Below, piece after piece: positions 36,792-46,276 of a DNA stretch of 64,000 nucleotides; position 1 is the stretch's first letter; each line of letters opens with the position of its first letter. The notes beneath the pieces are model-generated. The model saw nothing but the letters and a program-made list of their open reading frames with translations, was not told where the DNA came from and did not search any database. The stretch covers positions 62,001 to 126,000 of the forward strand of contig NZ_FQZB01000006.1 in NCBI RefSeq assembly GCF_900141845.1. Reading direction: 5' to 3'. A program made the position numbers and the translations under genes. The DNA is from Clostridium cavendishii DSM 21758 (lineage in GTDB: Bacteria > Bacillota > Clostridia > Clostridiales > Clostridiaceae).

Positions 36792-37045
36792 AATAATCTC
36801 CTCCTTGTATACTTATAAAATATAATATCACAATAAATTTGTATTAAAATATTTTACCTTTCTACCCTTTAAAGTCAATGTACATTGAATCTTCTAAAAA
36901 TTAATATAAAATTTCTTCATTTTCTTGTGTAGTTTAAGTAATTGTTATATAATATATTTTACGAATGTAAAATATATTATATGTTAATTATATTTTACTT
37001 TTGTTATTTATATTTGTCAATATAATTATAGGAGGTTATACCCTA

Positions 37046-37597
37046 ATGAACATAAATTCTATTATTGCAGAAAACCTAAAATCACTTCGTGCTGAACGAA
37101 ATCTTAGTTTAGGTCAACTTGCCGAATTATCTGACATCAGTAAAGTTATGCTATCTCAAATTGAAAAAGGTGATACTAATCCAACTATAAATACTTTATG
37201 GAAAATAGCTAATGGATTAAAAGTTCCTTATACTTCATTACTTGAACAAAAAGAACATAATACTTGTATTATAAAGAAAAATGACATTGAAGCTCAACTT
37301 TCTGAAGAAGGGCACTATCGTGTGTATTGCTACTATACTAATACACCCTATCGTAATTTTGAACTTTTCCAAATTGAATTGGATGAAGGCTATTCATATA
37401 AATCCGTAGGTCATTCTAAAAAATCAGAGGAATATATTATGATATTAGAAGGAGAACTGACATTACAAATAAATAATGAAACTTATAAACTAAGTCCTAA
37501 TGATTCAATTAGTTTTCCAGCTTATACCAAACACACTTATACTAATAGCGGAAAAGGAACCTTAAAAGCTACGATAACAAATTTTTATCCTGCCTAA
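37046..37597 (+). CDS. XRE-family regulator with C-terminal cupin
   Basis: A 183-residue regulator from ATG 37046 (GGAGG ten bases upstream). Residues 1-65 form the helix-turn-helix (NLKSLRAERNLSLGQLAELS, SQIEKGDTNPTINTLWKIA); about 105-180 form a cupin with KSEEYIMILEGELTLQI and PNDSISFPAYTKHTYTN. Proteins of this design sense a small molecule and repress nearby transport or amino-acid genes; the target here is not obvious. Its terminator stem begins within the last codons. Confidence 0.85.
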   Translation: MNINSIIAENLKSLRAERNLSLGQLAELSDISKVMLSQIEKGDTNPTINTLWKIANGLKVPYTSLLEQKEHNTCIIKKNDIEAQLSEEGHYRVYCYYTNTPYRNFELFQIELDEGYSYKSVGHSKKSEEYIMILEGELTLQINNETYKLSPNDSISFPAYTKHTYTNSGKGTLKATITNFYPA

Positions 37598-37612
37598 TAA
37601 CTAGGCAGGATA
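37586..37612 (+). terminator. Terminator overlapping the end of the XRE gene
   Basis: TATCCTGCCTA pairs with TAGGCAGGATA around a five-base loop; the stop codon lies in the hairpin. Followed by TTTT and then directly by the convergent chemoreceptor stop. Confidence 0.8.
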
Positions 37613-37618
37613 TTTTAT

Positions 37619-39703
37619 CTATACTTTGAACTCATCAACCTGGAACATCATATCATGAGCCATGTCTCTTAAACTTTCAGCCGCGTTTGACACCTCATTA
37701 GTTACAGCTGTTGCTTCTTGTGACGAAGCCGCTATTTCCTCTGATGAAGCACATACCTCTTCTGATAAAGCTGATACATTTTCTACTATATTTAATATGT
37801 TATTCTTTTCCTCATTGATTTTCTTTGCTGACTTACTTACACCTTCAATTTTAGGAAGTACATTATCTACAGCTCCAATAATATTATTAAATACATCTAT
37901 AGTTGAATGTATAATCTTTGTTTGATTATTTAACTCTCCATTCATTACCTCTGTATTATTTACAATACTATTTGTTTCTTTTGAAATTCCGCCAATAAGC
38001 TTAGTTATCTCATCTGAAGAATTTTTACTTTGCTCTGCTAGTTGTCTAATCTCATCAGCCACTACGGCAAAGCCCCTACCACTTTCTCCAGCTCTTGCGG
38101 CCTCAATTGCTGCATTAAGTGCAAGCAAATTAGTTTGTTCTGCAATACTGTTTATTAAATTAGTTATATCATTAATTTGTTTTACATTAGATCCTAAAGA
38201 AACTATTTCATTTGCAAAATCCTTAAATCTATTACTTATATCTGTAACAGATGAACTTAAGTTCTGCATTTTATCTCCACTTTCGCTAGCCATGTGATTA
38301 ATTTCCTTAGAATTTTCATCAATATCATAAATATCTTTTACTATACCTTCAATTGCATCTCCAAAATTCTTTAATGAATTTGATATTCCTACAAGCTCTT
38401 GAGCTTGATTAGTAGTTCCCTTTGCTATATCTTCAATAGCGCTTGTGACATCATTAGAAGAAGCTACTATGCTTCCTGCTGATGTAAACAGCTTGTCAGT
38501 TTCATTGCTAACACTAATAGAATTGTCTTTAACATTTGTAAGCATATCTTTCATAGAGTTTTGCATTAACTTAATAGAATTTGCAATTCCTCCTATTTCA
38601 GATGCATCCCTTAAATACATATCTGGCATTTCCTTTGTGAAATCTCCTTGCCCAAGTATCCCTAAGTGGAGCTCAAAATATCTTATAGGTTTTGTAATTT
38701 TGTTTGCAATATTAATACATAATCCAACAACTATAGCTACAGTTAATATTAATATGCCAATCATAATATGTCCTATATGCTTTGCAGTTTTTGAAAATTC
38801 ACTAGTATCAAGTAAATACACATAGTTCCAATTTAATTTACCATTCTTAGACTTATATAAATTAACCAAATACTCCTTACCGTCATCCATCTTTTGAGTA
38901 ATTGCTTTGTCAGGAACTTTACTAATATCTTTTAATCCATTAATCTTTAAATTTTCTATTTTCTTATTTATAAGATCTTCATTTTTAGGATGAGCTATTA
39001 TATTTCCAGCATTATCTGCTATAACAACATAGCCATTTTCTCCTATCTTAATATTCTTTATTATAGATGATAACTTGTTAAGCTTAACATCTATACCAAC
39101 TACACCTTTTACATTTTTATTTGAATCTTTTATTGTTGAAATAATAGATACTGCTATATCACCAGCTGAAGTTACATAAGCATCAGTTACAACTACTTCA
39201 TCCGGCTTTGCAATTGCAGCCTTATACCAATCCCTTGTTCTTGGATCATATCCATCTTTCCTAGGCTTAGCAGGATATTGAATATATCCTCCATTCTCTG
39301 CTACTCCAACATCTATAGTCTGAATTGCTTCGTGAGTTTTAGCTATATTTTCAAATGTCTTATATATCTCTGCTTCATAAGCATTATTCTGAAGAGGCGT
39401 CATCTCAACTTCTCCATTTTGACCTTTCTTATCTACATATGACGTTATTCTTGAGTCAGCATTTGAAATTAATTCCGAATTTGCGAGCATATTAACATTT
39501 TCTTTGATTGTATTTATATAATTATTTAGCTCGTCATCTACTAAATCCAAATTATTAGTTGCAGTAGATATAAAATCCTTTTGTGTCTGATTTGATATAA
39601 ACAAATAAACTATAATATTAACTGAAACAATTGCTACTAAAATTAAAATTGAAAATGCTATTATAAGCTTTGTTTTTATACTGTTTTTTGATATTTTAAC
39701 CAT
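37619..39703 (-). CDS. Methyl-accepting chemotaxis protein, dCache sensor (copy 2)
   Basis: A 694-residue chemoreceptor, the same length as copy 1 at 21011-23095 and similar throughout. Membrane segments at about 12-35 and 305-328, Cache domain with DGYDPRTRDWYKAA and VVTDAYVTSAGD, HAMP, then the signalling tip SIAEQTNLLALNAAIEAA and GFAVVADEIRQLAEQS. Differences concentrate in the Cache domain and in the HAMP-proximal region, so ligand preference may differ. RBS GGAGG lies upstream. Preceded by a hairpin at 39797-39836 that ends the AIM24 transcript. Confidence 0.93.
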   Translation of the reverse strand: MVKISKNSIKTKLIIAFSILILVAIVSVNIIVYLFISNQTQKDFISTATNNLDLVDDELNNYINTIKENVNMLANSELISNADSRITSYVDKKGQNGEVEMTPLQNNAYEAEIYKTFENIAKTHEAIQTIDVGVAENGGYIQYPAKPRKDGYDPRTRDWYKAAIAKPDEVVVTDAYVTSAGDIAVSIISTIKDSNKNVKGVVGIDVKLNKLSSIIKNIKIGENGYVVIADNAGNIIAHPKNEDLINKKIENLKINGLKDISKVPDKAITQKMDDGKEYLVNLYKSKNGKLNWNYVYLLDTSEFSKTAKHIGHIMIGILILTVAIVVGLCINIANKITKPIRYFELHLGILGQGDFTKEMPDMYLRDASEIGGIANSIKLMQNSMKDMLTNVKDNSISVSNETDKLFTSAGSIVASSNDVTSAIEDIAKGTTNQAQELVGISNSLKNFGDAIEGIVKDIYDIDENSKEINHMASESGDKMQNLSSSVTDISNRFKDFANEIVSLGSNVKQINDITNLINSIAEQTNLLALNAAIEAARAGESGRGFAVVADEIRQLAEQSKNSSDEITKLIGGISKETNSIVNNTEVMNGELNNQTKIIHSTIDVFNNIIGAVDNVLPKIEGVSKSAKKINEEKNNILNIVENVSALSEEVCASSEEIAASSQEATAVTNEVSNAAESLRDMAHDMMFQVDEFKV

Positions 39704-39796
39704 TGTAAACCTCCATCTCTTCCTTCGATATTTTAATACAACACCTGTATCTTTTTATCACTTTAGTTAATTAAATTAAAACTCTATATCACTTAA

Positions 39797-39836
39797 GGCA
39801 TCTTCAAAAATAATGAAAATATTTTTGAAAGATGCC
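39797..39836 (-). terminator. Terminator, GGCATCTTCAAAAATA family
   Basis: GGCATCTTCAAAAATA pairs with TATTTTTGAAAGATGCC (one bulged A). Same sequence family as 25082-25122. Confidence 0.8.
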
Positions 39837-39890
39837 TCATTAATAAATTTTTAAATCCTAATTAAATCTCTTTAAAATTATATAAATTTT

Positions 39891-40646
39891 TTATGCAATA
39901 GGAGCCATAAGTATTTTTCCTGTTCCACGATACACATTAACAAAACCTTCACCTGAAACAGCCGAACCAATTAAGCTTTTACTAGATTTTTCAACTCTAA
40001 AATCTAGTGAGCTAGACCAAGCTATTGCGAAGTTCCCATCAATTCTAATTTCATCATTTTCTAATTCAAATTCTATAAGTTCTTCTCTTGGAACAGGACT
40101 TTCTAATACAGCTATTCCTTGACCTTTAAGACATAAATTAAATAACCCTTCTTTTCCTAATACTGCTGAAGAAAGATTTGTTCTAGCTACTACCTTTTGT
40201 TGAATTTTTGATTCACAAGCAAGGAAAAGTCCATCATCAAGCACTAATCCATCCCAATCTGAAACTTCTTCAAGTAGAATATGTTTATAAGTAGGTTCTA
40301 ACATTAATAATCCTTGACCTTCATATTTAGGTTTAATTGCTGATTCTTTTGTTACCTTAGAAGATAATGCCTTTCCAAATAAATCTCCAATTCCCTTAAC
40401 ATCTGCCGCCATCTTAACTGCTCCTGCAGTCCATTGCATCGCTCCTGCACTGATTGTATATGCATTTCCATTTAACTCAATTAGAACTTGTCTCTTTCTA
40501 ACATTCATTTCAGAAGCAAAATATGCTGCTACTGCATTTCCAGTGTCTACACTTAAATCCTTTATATATTCAAAAACTTTAACATTTCCTTTTTGCTCTA
40601 TAATTTTAATATTCTTATTATCATAAAGATTTTTGTATTTTATCAT
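39891..40646 (-). CDS. AIM24 family protein
   Basis: A 251-residue beta-rich protein: VLIELNGNAYTISAGAMQW early, a Gly/Leu-rich GQGLLMLEPTYKHILLEEV centre, and FVNVYRGTGKILMAPIA at the end. These match the AIM24/TIGR00266-like family of trimeric beta-prism proteins of unclear function in bacteria, often found near stress or tellurite genes. No signal peptide. It is 41 bases after the lipoprotein gene on the same strand, so probably co-transcribed. RBS AGGAGAGAG. Confidence 0.75.
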   Translation of the reverse strand: MIKYKNLYDNKNIKIIEQKGNVKVFEYIKDLSVDTGNAVAAYFASEMNVRKRQVLIELNGNAYTISAGAMQWTAGAVKMAADVKGIGDLFGKALSSKVTKESAIKPKYEGQGLLMLEPTYKHILLEEVSDWDGLVLDDGLFLACESKIQQKVVARTNLSSAVLGKEGLFNLCLKGQGIAVLESPVPREELIEFELENDEIRIDGNFAIAWSSSLDFRVEKSSKSLIGSAVSGEGFVNVYRGTGKILMAPIA

Positions 40647-40687
40647 CTTATCTCTCTCCTATAAATTCTTATTATTTTTTATGATAT

Positions 40688-41329
40688 CTACGATTCAAAG
40701 TAAGTGTTATATACTTGAACAACTACTTGACTCACTAGCTTTGTCCTAGCATCAAATGAAATACTAATTTCTACATTGTCAACTGTGTATTTTAAAATTG
40801 CTATGCTTCCATCAGGTTCTTTAAAATCAGAAACTTCCTTAGTTTTTTTAGACATAACTTCTTTTACTGCATCTATTCCCATACCATTAAAATTAATTCC
40901 ATCAACTAAAATCTTATCATATTTATGTTGGATTCCTTGTGGAGTATCATTTTTAAATTTCATAGTATATTCACTAATAATACAGTCTTTATACTCTAAA
41001 CTATCTTTTGTATTGTTTACAAAACTAATATTACCTAAGCTATAGCCATCTTTATGAACATATGCAAGATAATATGTCATTTTATCAATCTTCAATCCAT
41101 CTATGCCGTTTTTTAAGGTACCATCTGTTGCTACTAACAATCCTCCTTTAATTAAATCACTTACTTTTGATTCCCCTACTTTAAACTCTACGCCTTCAAC
41201 CTGTACTTTAACTGGCTTAATTTCTTTTAATCTACTTCCTGGCTTTGAACTAGAACATCCAATAAAAGATATCAAACTAATAATAAGTATTAAACTGAAT
41301 GCTATCAGCTTTTGTAATCTTTTTATCAT
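40688..41329 (-). CDS. Lipoprotein of unknown function
   Basis: A 213-residue lipoprotein: signal peptide to about residue 24 with lipobox ISFIGC. The mature part shows two related blocks, VQVEGVEFKVGESKVSDLIKGG and VDGINFNGMGIDAVKEVMSKK, each a strand-turn-helix reminiscent of the short repeats in lipoproteins that measure or bind cell-wall components. No enzyme motif. RBS GGAGGGG. Upstream of AIM24 in the same direction. Confidence 0.7.
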   Translation of the reverse strand: MIKRLQKLIAFSLILIISLISFIGCSSSKPGSRLKEIKPVKVQVEGVEFKVGESKVSDLIKGGLLVATDGTLKNGIDGLKIDKMTYYLAYVHKDGYSLGNISFVNNTKDSLEYKDCIISEYTMKFKNDTPQGIQHKYDKILVDGINFNGMGIDAVKEVMSKKTKEVSDFKEPDGSIAILKYTVDNVEISISFDARTKLVSQVVVQVYNTYFES

Positions 41330-41531
41330 TTACCCCTCCATACTTTATAATAATAACATTTTTGTAATATAAATTACATATTACTAATATTCGGCACTCA
41401 CTTACAAAACTTTACACTACATTCATACTAAAAAGAATCTTATAAAATTCATAAATAATATATAGAAGTAAGTTATTATGAAATAAAGAAACCATTTCAT
41501 ATGAATATTTTCTTTTAAAAAGCTTATAAAA

Positions 41532-41566
41532 AATCCATAGATTAAAAATTTTTTAATCTATGGATT
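41532..41566. terminator. Long hairpin terminator
   Basis: Seventeen-base stem AATCCATAGATTAAAAA with its complement, almost no loop. Downstream of the small helical protein gene; the rest of 41330-41640 is AT-rich and contains a short partial match (ACTCACTTAC near 41396) to the dispersed repeat. Confidence 0.75.
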
Positions 41567-41639
41567 CTAATATATTTTATAGTTTTATTTCTAAATTCTT
41601 AAAATTACTTCTTCTAATTTAATTCATTTATAACTTTTA

Positions 41640-41861
41640 TTATTTACAGGTCTTTAAACACGCTAATTCATCTTTAGTCATAAAAGTAATATCTGTAAGT
41701 TCAATACATTGGGCTAATAATTCTTTGGCCTTGTTACACTCTTCGTTATCTTTAATATTATCCAAACATTTTTCAGCCTCTCTAATTTTTAAATACACCA
41801 ACTCCCTAATGTCCTTTTTTTCCTTCATAAATTCCTTAAAAAATTCATCCTTTTCTAACAA
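41640..41861 (-). CDS. Small helical protein, unknown
   Basis: A 73-residue, highly charged, all-helical protein with four cysteines spread along it and a Lys/Glu-rich start (EKDEFFKEFMKEKKDIREL). Start is TTG 41861, eight bases after GGAGG. It ends ELACLKTCK. No family recognised; length and helix pattern are like small clostridial hypothetical proteins. Monocistronic, terminator at 41532-41566. Confidence 0.55.
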   Translation of the reverse strand: MLEKDEFFKEFMKEKKDIRELVYLKIREAEKCLDNIKDNEECNKAKELLAQCIELTDITFMTKDELACLKTCK

Positions 41862-42385
41862 GATTTCTTCCTCCTTTGTTTTTAAATGTTTTTCTAATTA
41901 TTTTTCAAAACTTTCAGACTTATATATTTTTTGAAATAAATATAAAGTATTTCTATTTTTATATTATGTATTTATGCTTTTACAAAGGTGGTCTATTAAT
42001 ATCAGATTTATCAAACTTTAGGCTGGTTATATTCTTTATAAATATAGAAAAGATTTTTTATTTTTCTACATTAACTATAACACCCTATATTTATTTAATC
42101 AATAAACTTTATGTTAATAATACTCGTCTTTTCTTCCTAAATCTTAATATGGATAAACATATTCATTTTTGAATTTTTCTATATTTTCTATATTTTCACC
42201 CATAATTATAGCTGTCTTATTCCCCTTATTTTTACCTATTCTTATAGTGCCTTTTACTTTCTATTCACACATTCTTATCAAGCCCTGAAAGTTTATTACA
42301 ATAACATTTAAATATTTTATTATTCTTAATGAAATGTATATTTTTATTAACAATAACAAAATATTAATACAGAGAGGTGAATATT
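41862..42385. other. Gene-free AT-rich interval
   Basis: 524 bases with a low-complexity, Phe/Tyr/Ile-rich open frame on plus (41876-42172) that lacks an RBS and looks like chance. The promoter of the secreted-protein gene at 42386 should lie at the right edge. Nothing else seen. Confidence 0.5.
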
Positions 42386-42706
42386 ATGAAAACAAAAAGA
42401 TTTTTAATAATATTTCTAATATGTATATTTTCATTTGGGAATATTGCACAAGCACTACAAGTTCCATTATCAAATACTTTTAAACAAGGTATATACCCTC
42501 TACCAGCTGATCATGACGGACATTATCGTAAGGTTAAACTTATAACTCCAGATAAACCTGTTAGTATATCGATAATTGATTCTAATGGCTCACAGATACT
42601 TTTTATGAATATTTCTAATGCAACTTATACTTTTCAAATGGGACCTATAAAGAAAGGTGAAATTGTAATCATAACTGGTGAAGGCGAAGTATCTATAGAA
42701 CATTAA
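42386..42706 (+). CDS. Small secreted protein, paralogue of the 7408 gene
   Basis: A 106-residue exported protein from ATG 42386 (GAGAGGTG seven bases upstream; a GTG at 42377 overlaps that RBS). Signal peptide residues 1-24 with a likely cut after AQA. The mature part, starting LQVPLSNTFKQGIY, keeps the same order of motifs as the 7408-7740 product: KQG-(V/I)-Y, (V/L)ITP, I-D-x-x-G, G-x-IKKG and G-(Q/E)-GE. Role unknown. It ends at a bidirectional terminator facing a protease-like lipoprotein. Confidence 0.75.
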   Translation: MKTKRFLIIFLICIFSFGNIAQALQVPLSNTFKQGIYPLPADHDGHYRKVKLITPDKPVSISIIDSNGSQILFMNISNATYTFQMGPIKKGEIVIITGEGEVSIEH

Positions 42707-42734
42707 AATTATATATATAATTCTTTATTTATTG

Positions 42735-42771
42735 AAAACTCCTTATCATGAAATTCATAATAAGGAGTTTT
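42735..42771. terminator. Bidirectional terminator
   Basis: AAAACTCCTTAT pairs with ATAAGGAGTTTT around a 13-base loop. Confidence 0.88.
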
Positions 42772-42785
42772 GTATTTTTCCATTT

Positions 42786-43559
42786 TTATTTTAAAGCATC
42801 TTTTAGCAGTTTATTAAAACTAACACATGGATTTGCAACACCAATAACTTTGCCTTTATTCTTCATAGACCCTATATTAAGCCCTACAACCTTCCCTGCA
42901 CTATTTAGTACAGGTGCTCCACTAGTAGCTTTAAGTTCTAACTTATCATTTTCATATTCAAATGCCAATTTAGAATCAGTTGATTCTACAACTACTGCTT
43001 TATGTAACTTCTTATCTTCTGGTGCTCCCCCATATACAGATGCTGCTAACCATACTGTTTCTCCTACCTCCGGTAACATATCATTAATCTTAAGTGGAGA
43101 TAAACCTGAATTTTTATCTGAAACAAAGGCTGCGATATCCTTACTTACATTAGGAGAAGGTTTAGCCTCAGGTATTAAAATTGTTTTTGTCGCACTTCCA
43201 CATGCTTTACTAGTAAAAGCATCACTAAACACAGCACCTTTCACATGATTAGGTAATTCTGAAGATACAATATCCTTTTCTAATCCTCCATTGGGACCAA
43301 AAAGGTGTAAAGCCGTCAAAACAATTGGATTTTCTTGTCCTTCAACTTCAACAGAAAAAGATGTACCTGCATTTAATTTTATATCATCAACGTAAAAACA
43401 CGCTCTTAATACGCAATTATTAGCTATTACTGGCTCTTGAACATTTGTATTATCTTTTACATCTTTGCTAATAGCTGCTTTACTACTTTTACAAGCAACA
43501 AGTGAAACTAAAATTACTAAACTAGAGATAACAACTATACATTTTTTCATTAATCTCAT
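42786..43559 (-). CDS. Trypsin-like serine protease lipoprotein
   Basis: A 257-residue lipoprotein: signal peptide with lipobox VSLVAC (Cys23). The mature part looks like a chymotrypsin-fold protease: His in VLTALHLFGP (about 83), Asp in KDIAAFVSDK (about 142), and Ser in the KATSGAPVLN motif (about 218) where GxSGxPV is expected; the residue two before Ser is Ala rather than Gly. It may be a weak or specialised peptidase anchored to the outer face of the membrane. RBS GGGG nine bases before the ATG. Confidence 0.65.
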   Translation of the reverse strand: MRLMKKCIVVISSLVILVSLVACKSSKAAISKDVKDNTNVQEPVIANNCVLRACFYVDDIKLNAGTSFSVEVEGQENPIVLTALHLFGPNGGLEKDIVSSELPNHVKGAVFSDAFTSKACGSATKTILIPEAKPSPNVSKDIAAFVSDKNSGLSPLKINDMLPEVGETVWLAASVYGGAPEDKKLHKAVVVESTDSKLAFEYENDKLELKATSGAPVLNSAGKVVGLNIGSMKNKGKVIGVANPCVSFNKLLKDALK

Positions 43560-43710
43560 TTTAAAAATCCCCTAACTAATCTTTTTATCATTTAAAATAT
43601 TACTAATATTAATTATATAATACCCTATTTTCTAATTAAAAAAGTTTTATAAATAAATTTTATTATAAAACCTTTTTAAAAATAATTAATAATTTTCTAA
43701 ATAATTTCAT

Positions 43711-43748
43711 AAAAACTTACTATAATTATAAAAACTAATTATAGTAAG
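43711..43748 (-). terminator. Terminator of the hydrogenase-like gene
   Basis: CTTACTATAATTA pairs with TAATTATAGTAAG around a seven-base loop; T-run on the minus strand. Confidence 0.85.
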
Positions 43749-43756
43749 CTTTACTT

Positions 43757-45106
43757 CTAGAACTCCCTTTCAAATATCTGTATTTTATCTTTATCTTCAA
43801 AATCCTTTAAAGAAGTAATTCCTAATTTATTAAATACTACATCTAAAGTATCACTATGAGTTGCTATTTTTATTGGAGAACCATAGGCATACTCATTTAC
43901 TGCATCCTTACCTTTGTCAGCTGGAATAAGAGCCTTTGGTCCACCTACACAACCGCCTTCACATCCCATACCTTCAACAAAGCTAGCTTTAACTTCTCCC
44001 TTTAAGGCTTTTTCAAGCAATTCTTTACAGTCTTTTATTCCATCGGCCTTTACAGATGAGAAATATTTATGCTTATTAGGATAAAGTTCTTCTACCATAT
44101 CTGATACAGCTTCAGAAACACCACCTGTACGAGCATATAAACGACCTCCTCTTGCAGTATAATCTTTTGATGGAATTCCTTCTAAAAATTCAGGTTTAAT
44201 ATCTAGAGCTTTAAATATATTTTCCACCTCTTGGAATGTTAATACAAAGTCTATGGCTCCTACAATATCTTTATCTTTTGCTTCAGCCTTTTTAGCAATA
44301 CAAGGACCTATAAAGACTACTTTAGCATCTTCATTTAAAGATTTTATTACTCTACCTGCTGCTATCATTGGAGATACAGAAGGAGATAGATTAGGTACTA
44401 AATCCTTATAAACTTTTTTTAGCATACCTACCCACATAGGACAACAACATGATGTTATCATAAAATCACTTGGGCTGTTTACATGTTTATCAAATTCCAC
44501 TGCTTCTTTTATAGTTAACATATCAGCAGCAAATGCCACCTCAATCATATCTGTAAAACCTATCTCTATAAATGCAGCTCTTAACTGATCCATAGTTACA
44601 TCATCACCAAATTGTCCCATAATAGCTGGAGCTACGGCAGCTATAACCGTCTTATTATTTTTTATTAAATCTGCAACAGGTAAAAATTCTATCTTATCTA
44701 ATATTCTTCCACCCTTACAAGCACTTACGCATAGTCCACAGTTAAGACAATTGTCAGTATCAATCTGAGTTGATTTACTTTTTTCATCATATATAATGGC
44801 ATTGAATGGACATGCCGCCTGGCAATTAAACTTCTTATCCTTATCTGGAGGACAATCAGTAACACAACCATCTAGTTTCTCTATAAGTCTTTTATTGACT
44901 GAATAATGAGTTATAGCTTTCTTTAAATTATAAACATAATCATTATCAAACTCTAACTTCACACCGCAAATAGAACATATTATTGCGAAAGTTTCTTGAG
45001 GAGACTTTTCATGGCAAACCATTATTTTTTCTAAAGCATCCTCGAAATTGCCATTATAATAAGCTTTTACTAAAGTATCAAATAAATCATAATATTTTTC
45101 ATGCAT
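43757..45106 (-). CDS. [FeFe]-hydrogenase-like protein, sensory or group D type
   Basis: A 449-residue cytoplasmic iron-sulfur protein. A helical N-terminus with CSICGV is followed by ferredoxin-like clusters (CQAACPFNAI and CLNCGLCVSAC) and an H-cluster domain: L1 TSCCCPMW (one extra Cys against TSCCPxW), L2 IGPCIAKKAEA, and L3 GMGCEGGCVGGPKAL, which has the bridging cysteines but not the GGGQP end of catalytic enzymes. This set fits putative sensory or electron-transfer hydrogenases rather than HydA. No maturase or PAS partner is adjacent. ATG 45106 follows GGAGG by eight bases; an ATG at 45121 overlaps the RBS. Confidence 0.85.
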   Translation of the reverse strand: MHEKYYDLFDTLVKAYYNGNFEDALEKIMVCHEKSPQETFAIICSICGVKLEFDNDYVYNLKKAITHYSVNKRLIEKLDGCVTDCPPDKDKKFNCQAACPFNAIIYDEKSKSTQIDTDNCLNCGLCVSACKGGRILDKIEFLPVADLIKNNKTVIAAVAPAIMGQFGDDVTMDQLRAAFIEIGFTDMIEVAFAADMLTIKEAVEFDKHVNSPSDFMITSCCCPMWVGMLKKVYKDLVPNLSPSVSPMIAAGRVIKSLNEDAKVVFIGPCIAKKAEAKDKDIVGAIDFVLTFQEVENIFKALDIKPEFLEGIPSKDYTARGGRLYARTGGVSEAVSDMVEELYPNKHKYFSSVKADGIKDCKELLEKALKGEVKASFVEGMGCEGGCVGGPKALIPADKGKDAVNEYAYGSPIKIATHSDTLDVVFNKLGITSLKDFEDKDKIQIFEREF

Positions 45107-45339
45107 TAAAATATCCTCCATCTTAAATTTTTAAATTTGTATTTAGTATGTACAAATTTTAAAATAATATAAGATACCTTCAGCCACAACTTAGTTTATG
45201 ATAAAATAGCAAAAAACATAACCAAAATCATAGTTTAATCATATAACAGATGTTAATATCAATCCATGGGTACAACTTTTCTTCATAAAAACCCTGAAGA
45301 CGACCATAAGCAACCCAGCATATATATTAAAATATAATT

Positions 45340-46029
45340 TTAACTTAATAACAAAGTTTCAATCTCTTTAAAATCTTCTATATGGTAATCAGCATATTCC
45401 TTTAATATATTAAGCTGCTCCTCATCTCTTTTTAATAGATAACTTGTTAATATAGTTTTCATTCCTAATTCCTTTGCGCTCTTTAATTCGTCAGAGCCAC
45501 CATCACCAATAAAAATACATTCCTCTGACTTAACCCTCATTCTATTAAGTGCGATATTATAAATTTCAATTTGAGGTTTTAGATAACCTACTTCACATGA
45601 AAATATTGCATCATCAAATAAATTATATAGTGGAGACTTGTCCCAATACCTTACATCAATAACATCTGCATTGCTTATCAAACATAATCTTTTTCCGTTT
45701 CTCTTTAGTTTTGATAATGCCTCAATAACTACAGGTGATATTTCTAATAGACATTGTTTAAATCTTTCTTCTCGTAAAGTTAAAATTTCATTTTTATCAA
45801 TATCACTAATTTCTATTTTCATTTTTTTAATAATATCTTCAATTATTTTCATATTCACTTTTTCTTTTCCTGTTGCTCTTTTTTCATATAAATCTTTATC
45901 TTCTGCGTAGATTTCCCACTCTTCCTTTGTTATTTTTAGAACATCATTTTCATTTCTTAAATCATTATATCTTGGTGTTACGAGTGTAAAAAATAAATCA
46001 AAAAATATAACATTTATATTATTCTTCAA
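45340..46029 (-). CDS. HAD-superfamily hydrolase
   Basis: A 229-residue HAD protein. Motif I FFDLFFTLVTP has the nucleophile Asp but Phe where the second Asp usually is; motif II CLISNADVIDV, motif III Lys in VGYLKPQIE, and motif IV FIGDGGSDELKSAKELGM are clear. The cap is helical (C1 type). Phosphatase on an unknown small substrate; loss of the second motif I Asp may lower phosphatase activity or point to a dehalogenase-like chemistry. Start is TTG 46029 after GGTGG. Confidence 0.8.
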   Translation of the reverse strand: MKNNINVIFFDLFFTLVTPRYNDLRNENDVLKITKEEWEIYAEDKDLYEKRATGKEKVNMKIIEDIIKKMKIEISDIDKNEILTLREERFKQCLLEISPVVIEALSKLKRNGKRLCLISNADVIDVRYWDKSPLYNLFDDAIFSCEVGYLKPQIEIYNIALNRMRVKSEECIFIGDGGSDELKSAKELGMKTILTSYLLKRDEEQLNILKEYADYHIEDFKEIETLLLS

Positions 46030-46276
46030 ATTAAATCACCACCTTTTTATTAATAGTTATATTAATTAATTATATGTTTGTGCTCTTGCCTATGTCTCAA
46101 TATCTATAACATTAAAATTTATATTAATATATTTTCTCAAACCGCATATCAATTAATATGCCTTATTTTATAACGACATCTTCACCCTAAATATACCATT
46201 ATTTGTATAAAACCACAAATAATCACAATTCATTGTAATATATAATTTCAACTCACATTGTAAAAATAATACATAA

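Noticed and set aside
41876..42172. 98-codon ORF on plus
   Set aside because: Low-complexity Phe/Tyr/Ile/Leu composition, no RBS, AT-rich DNA with few stops by chance.
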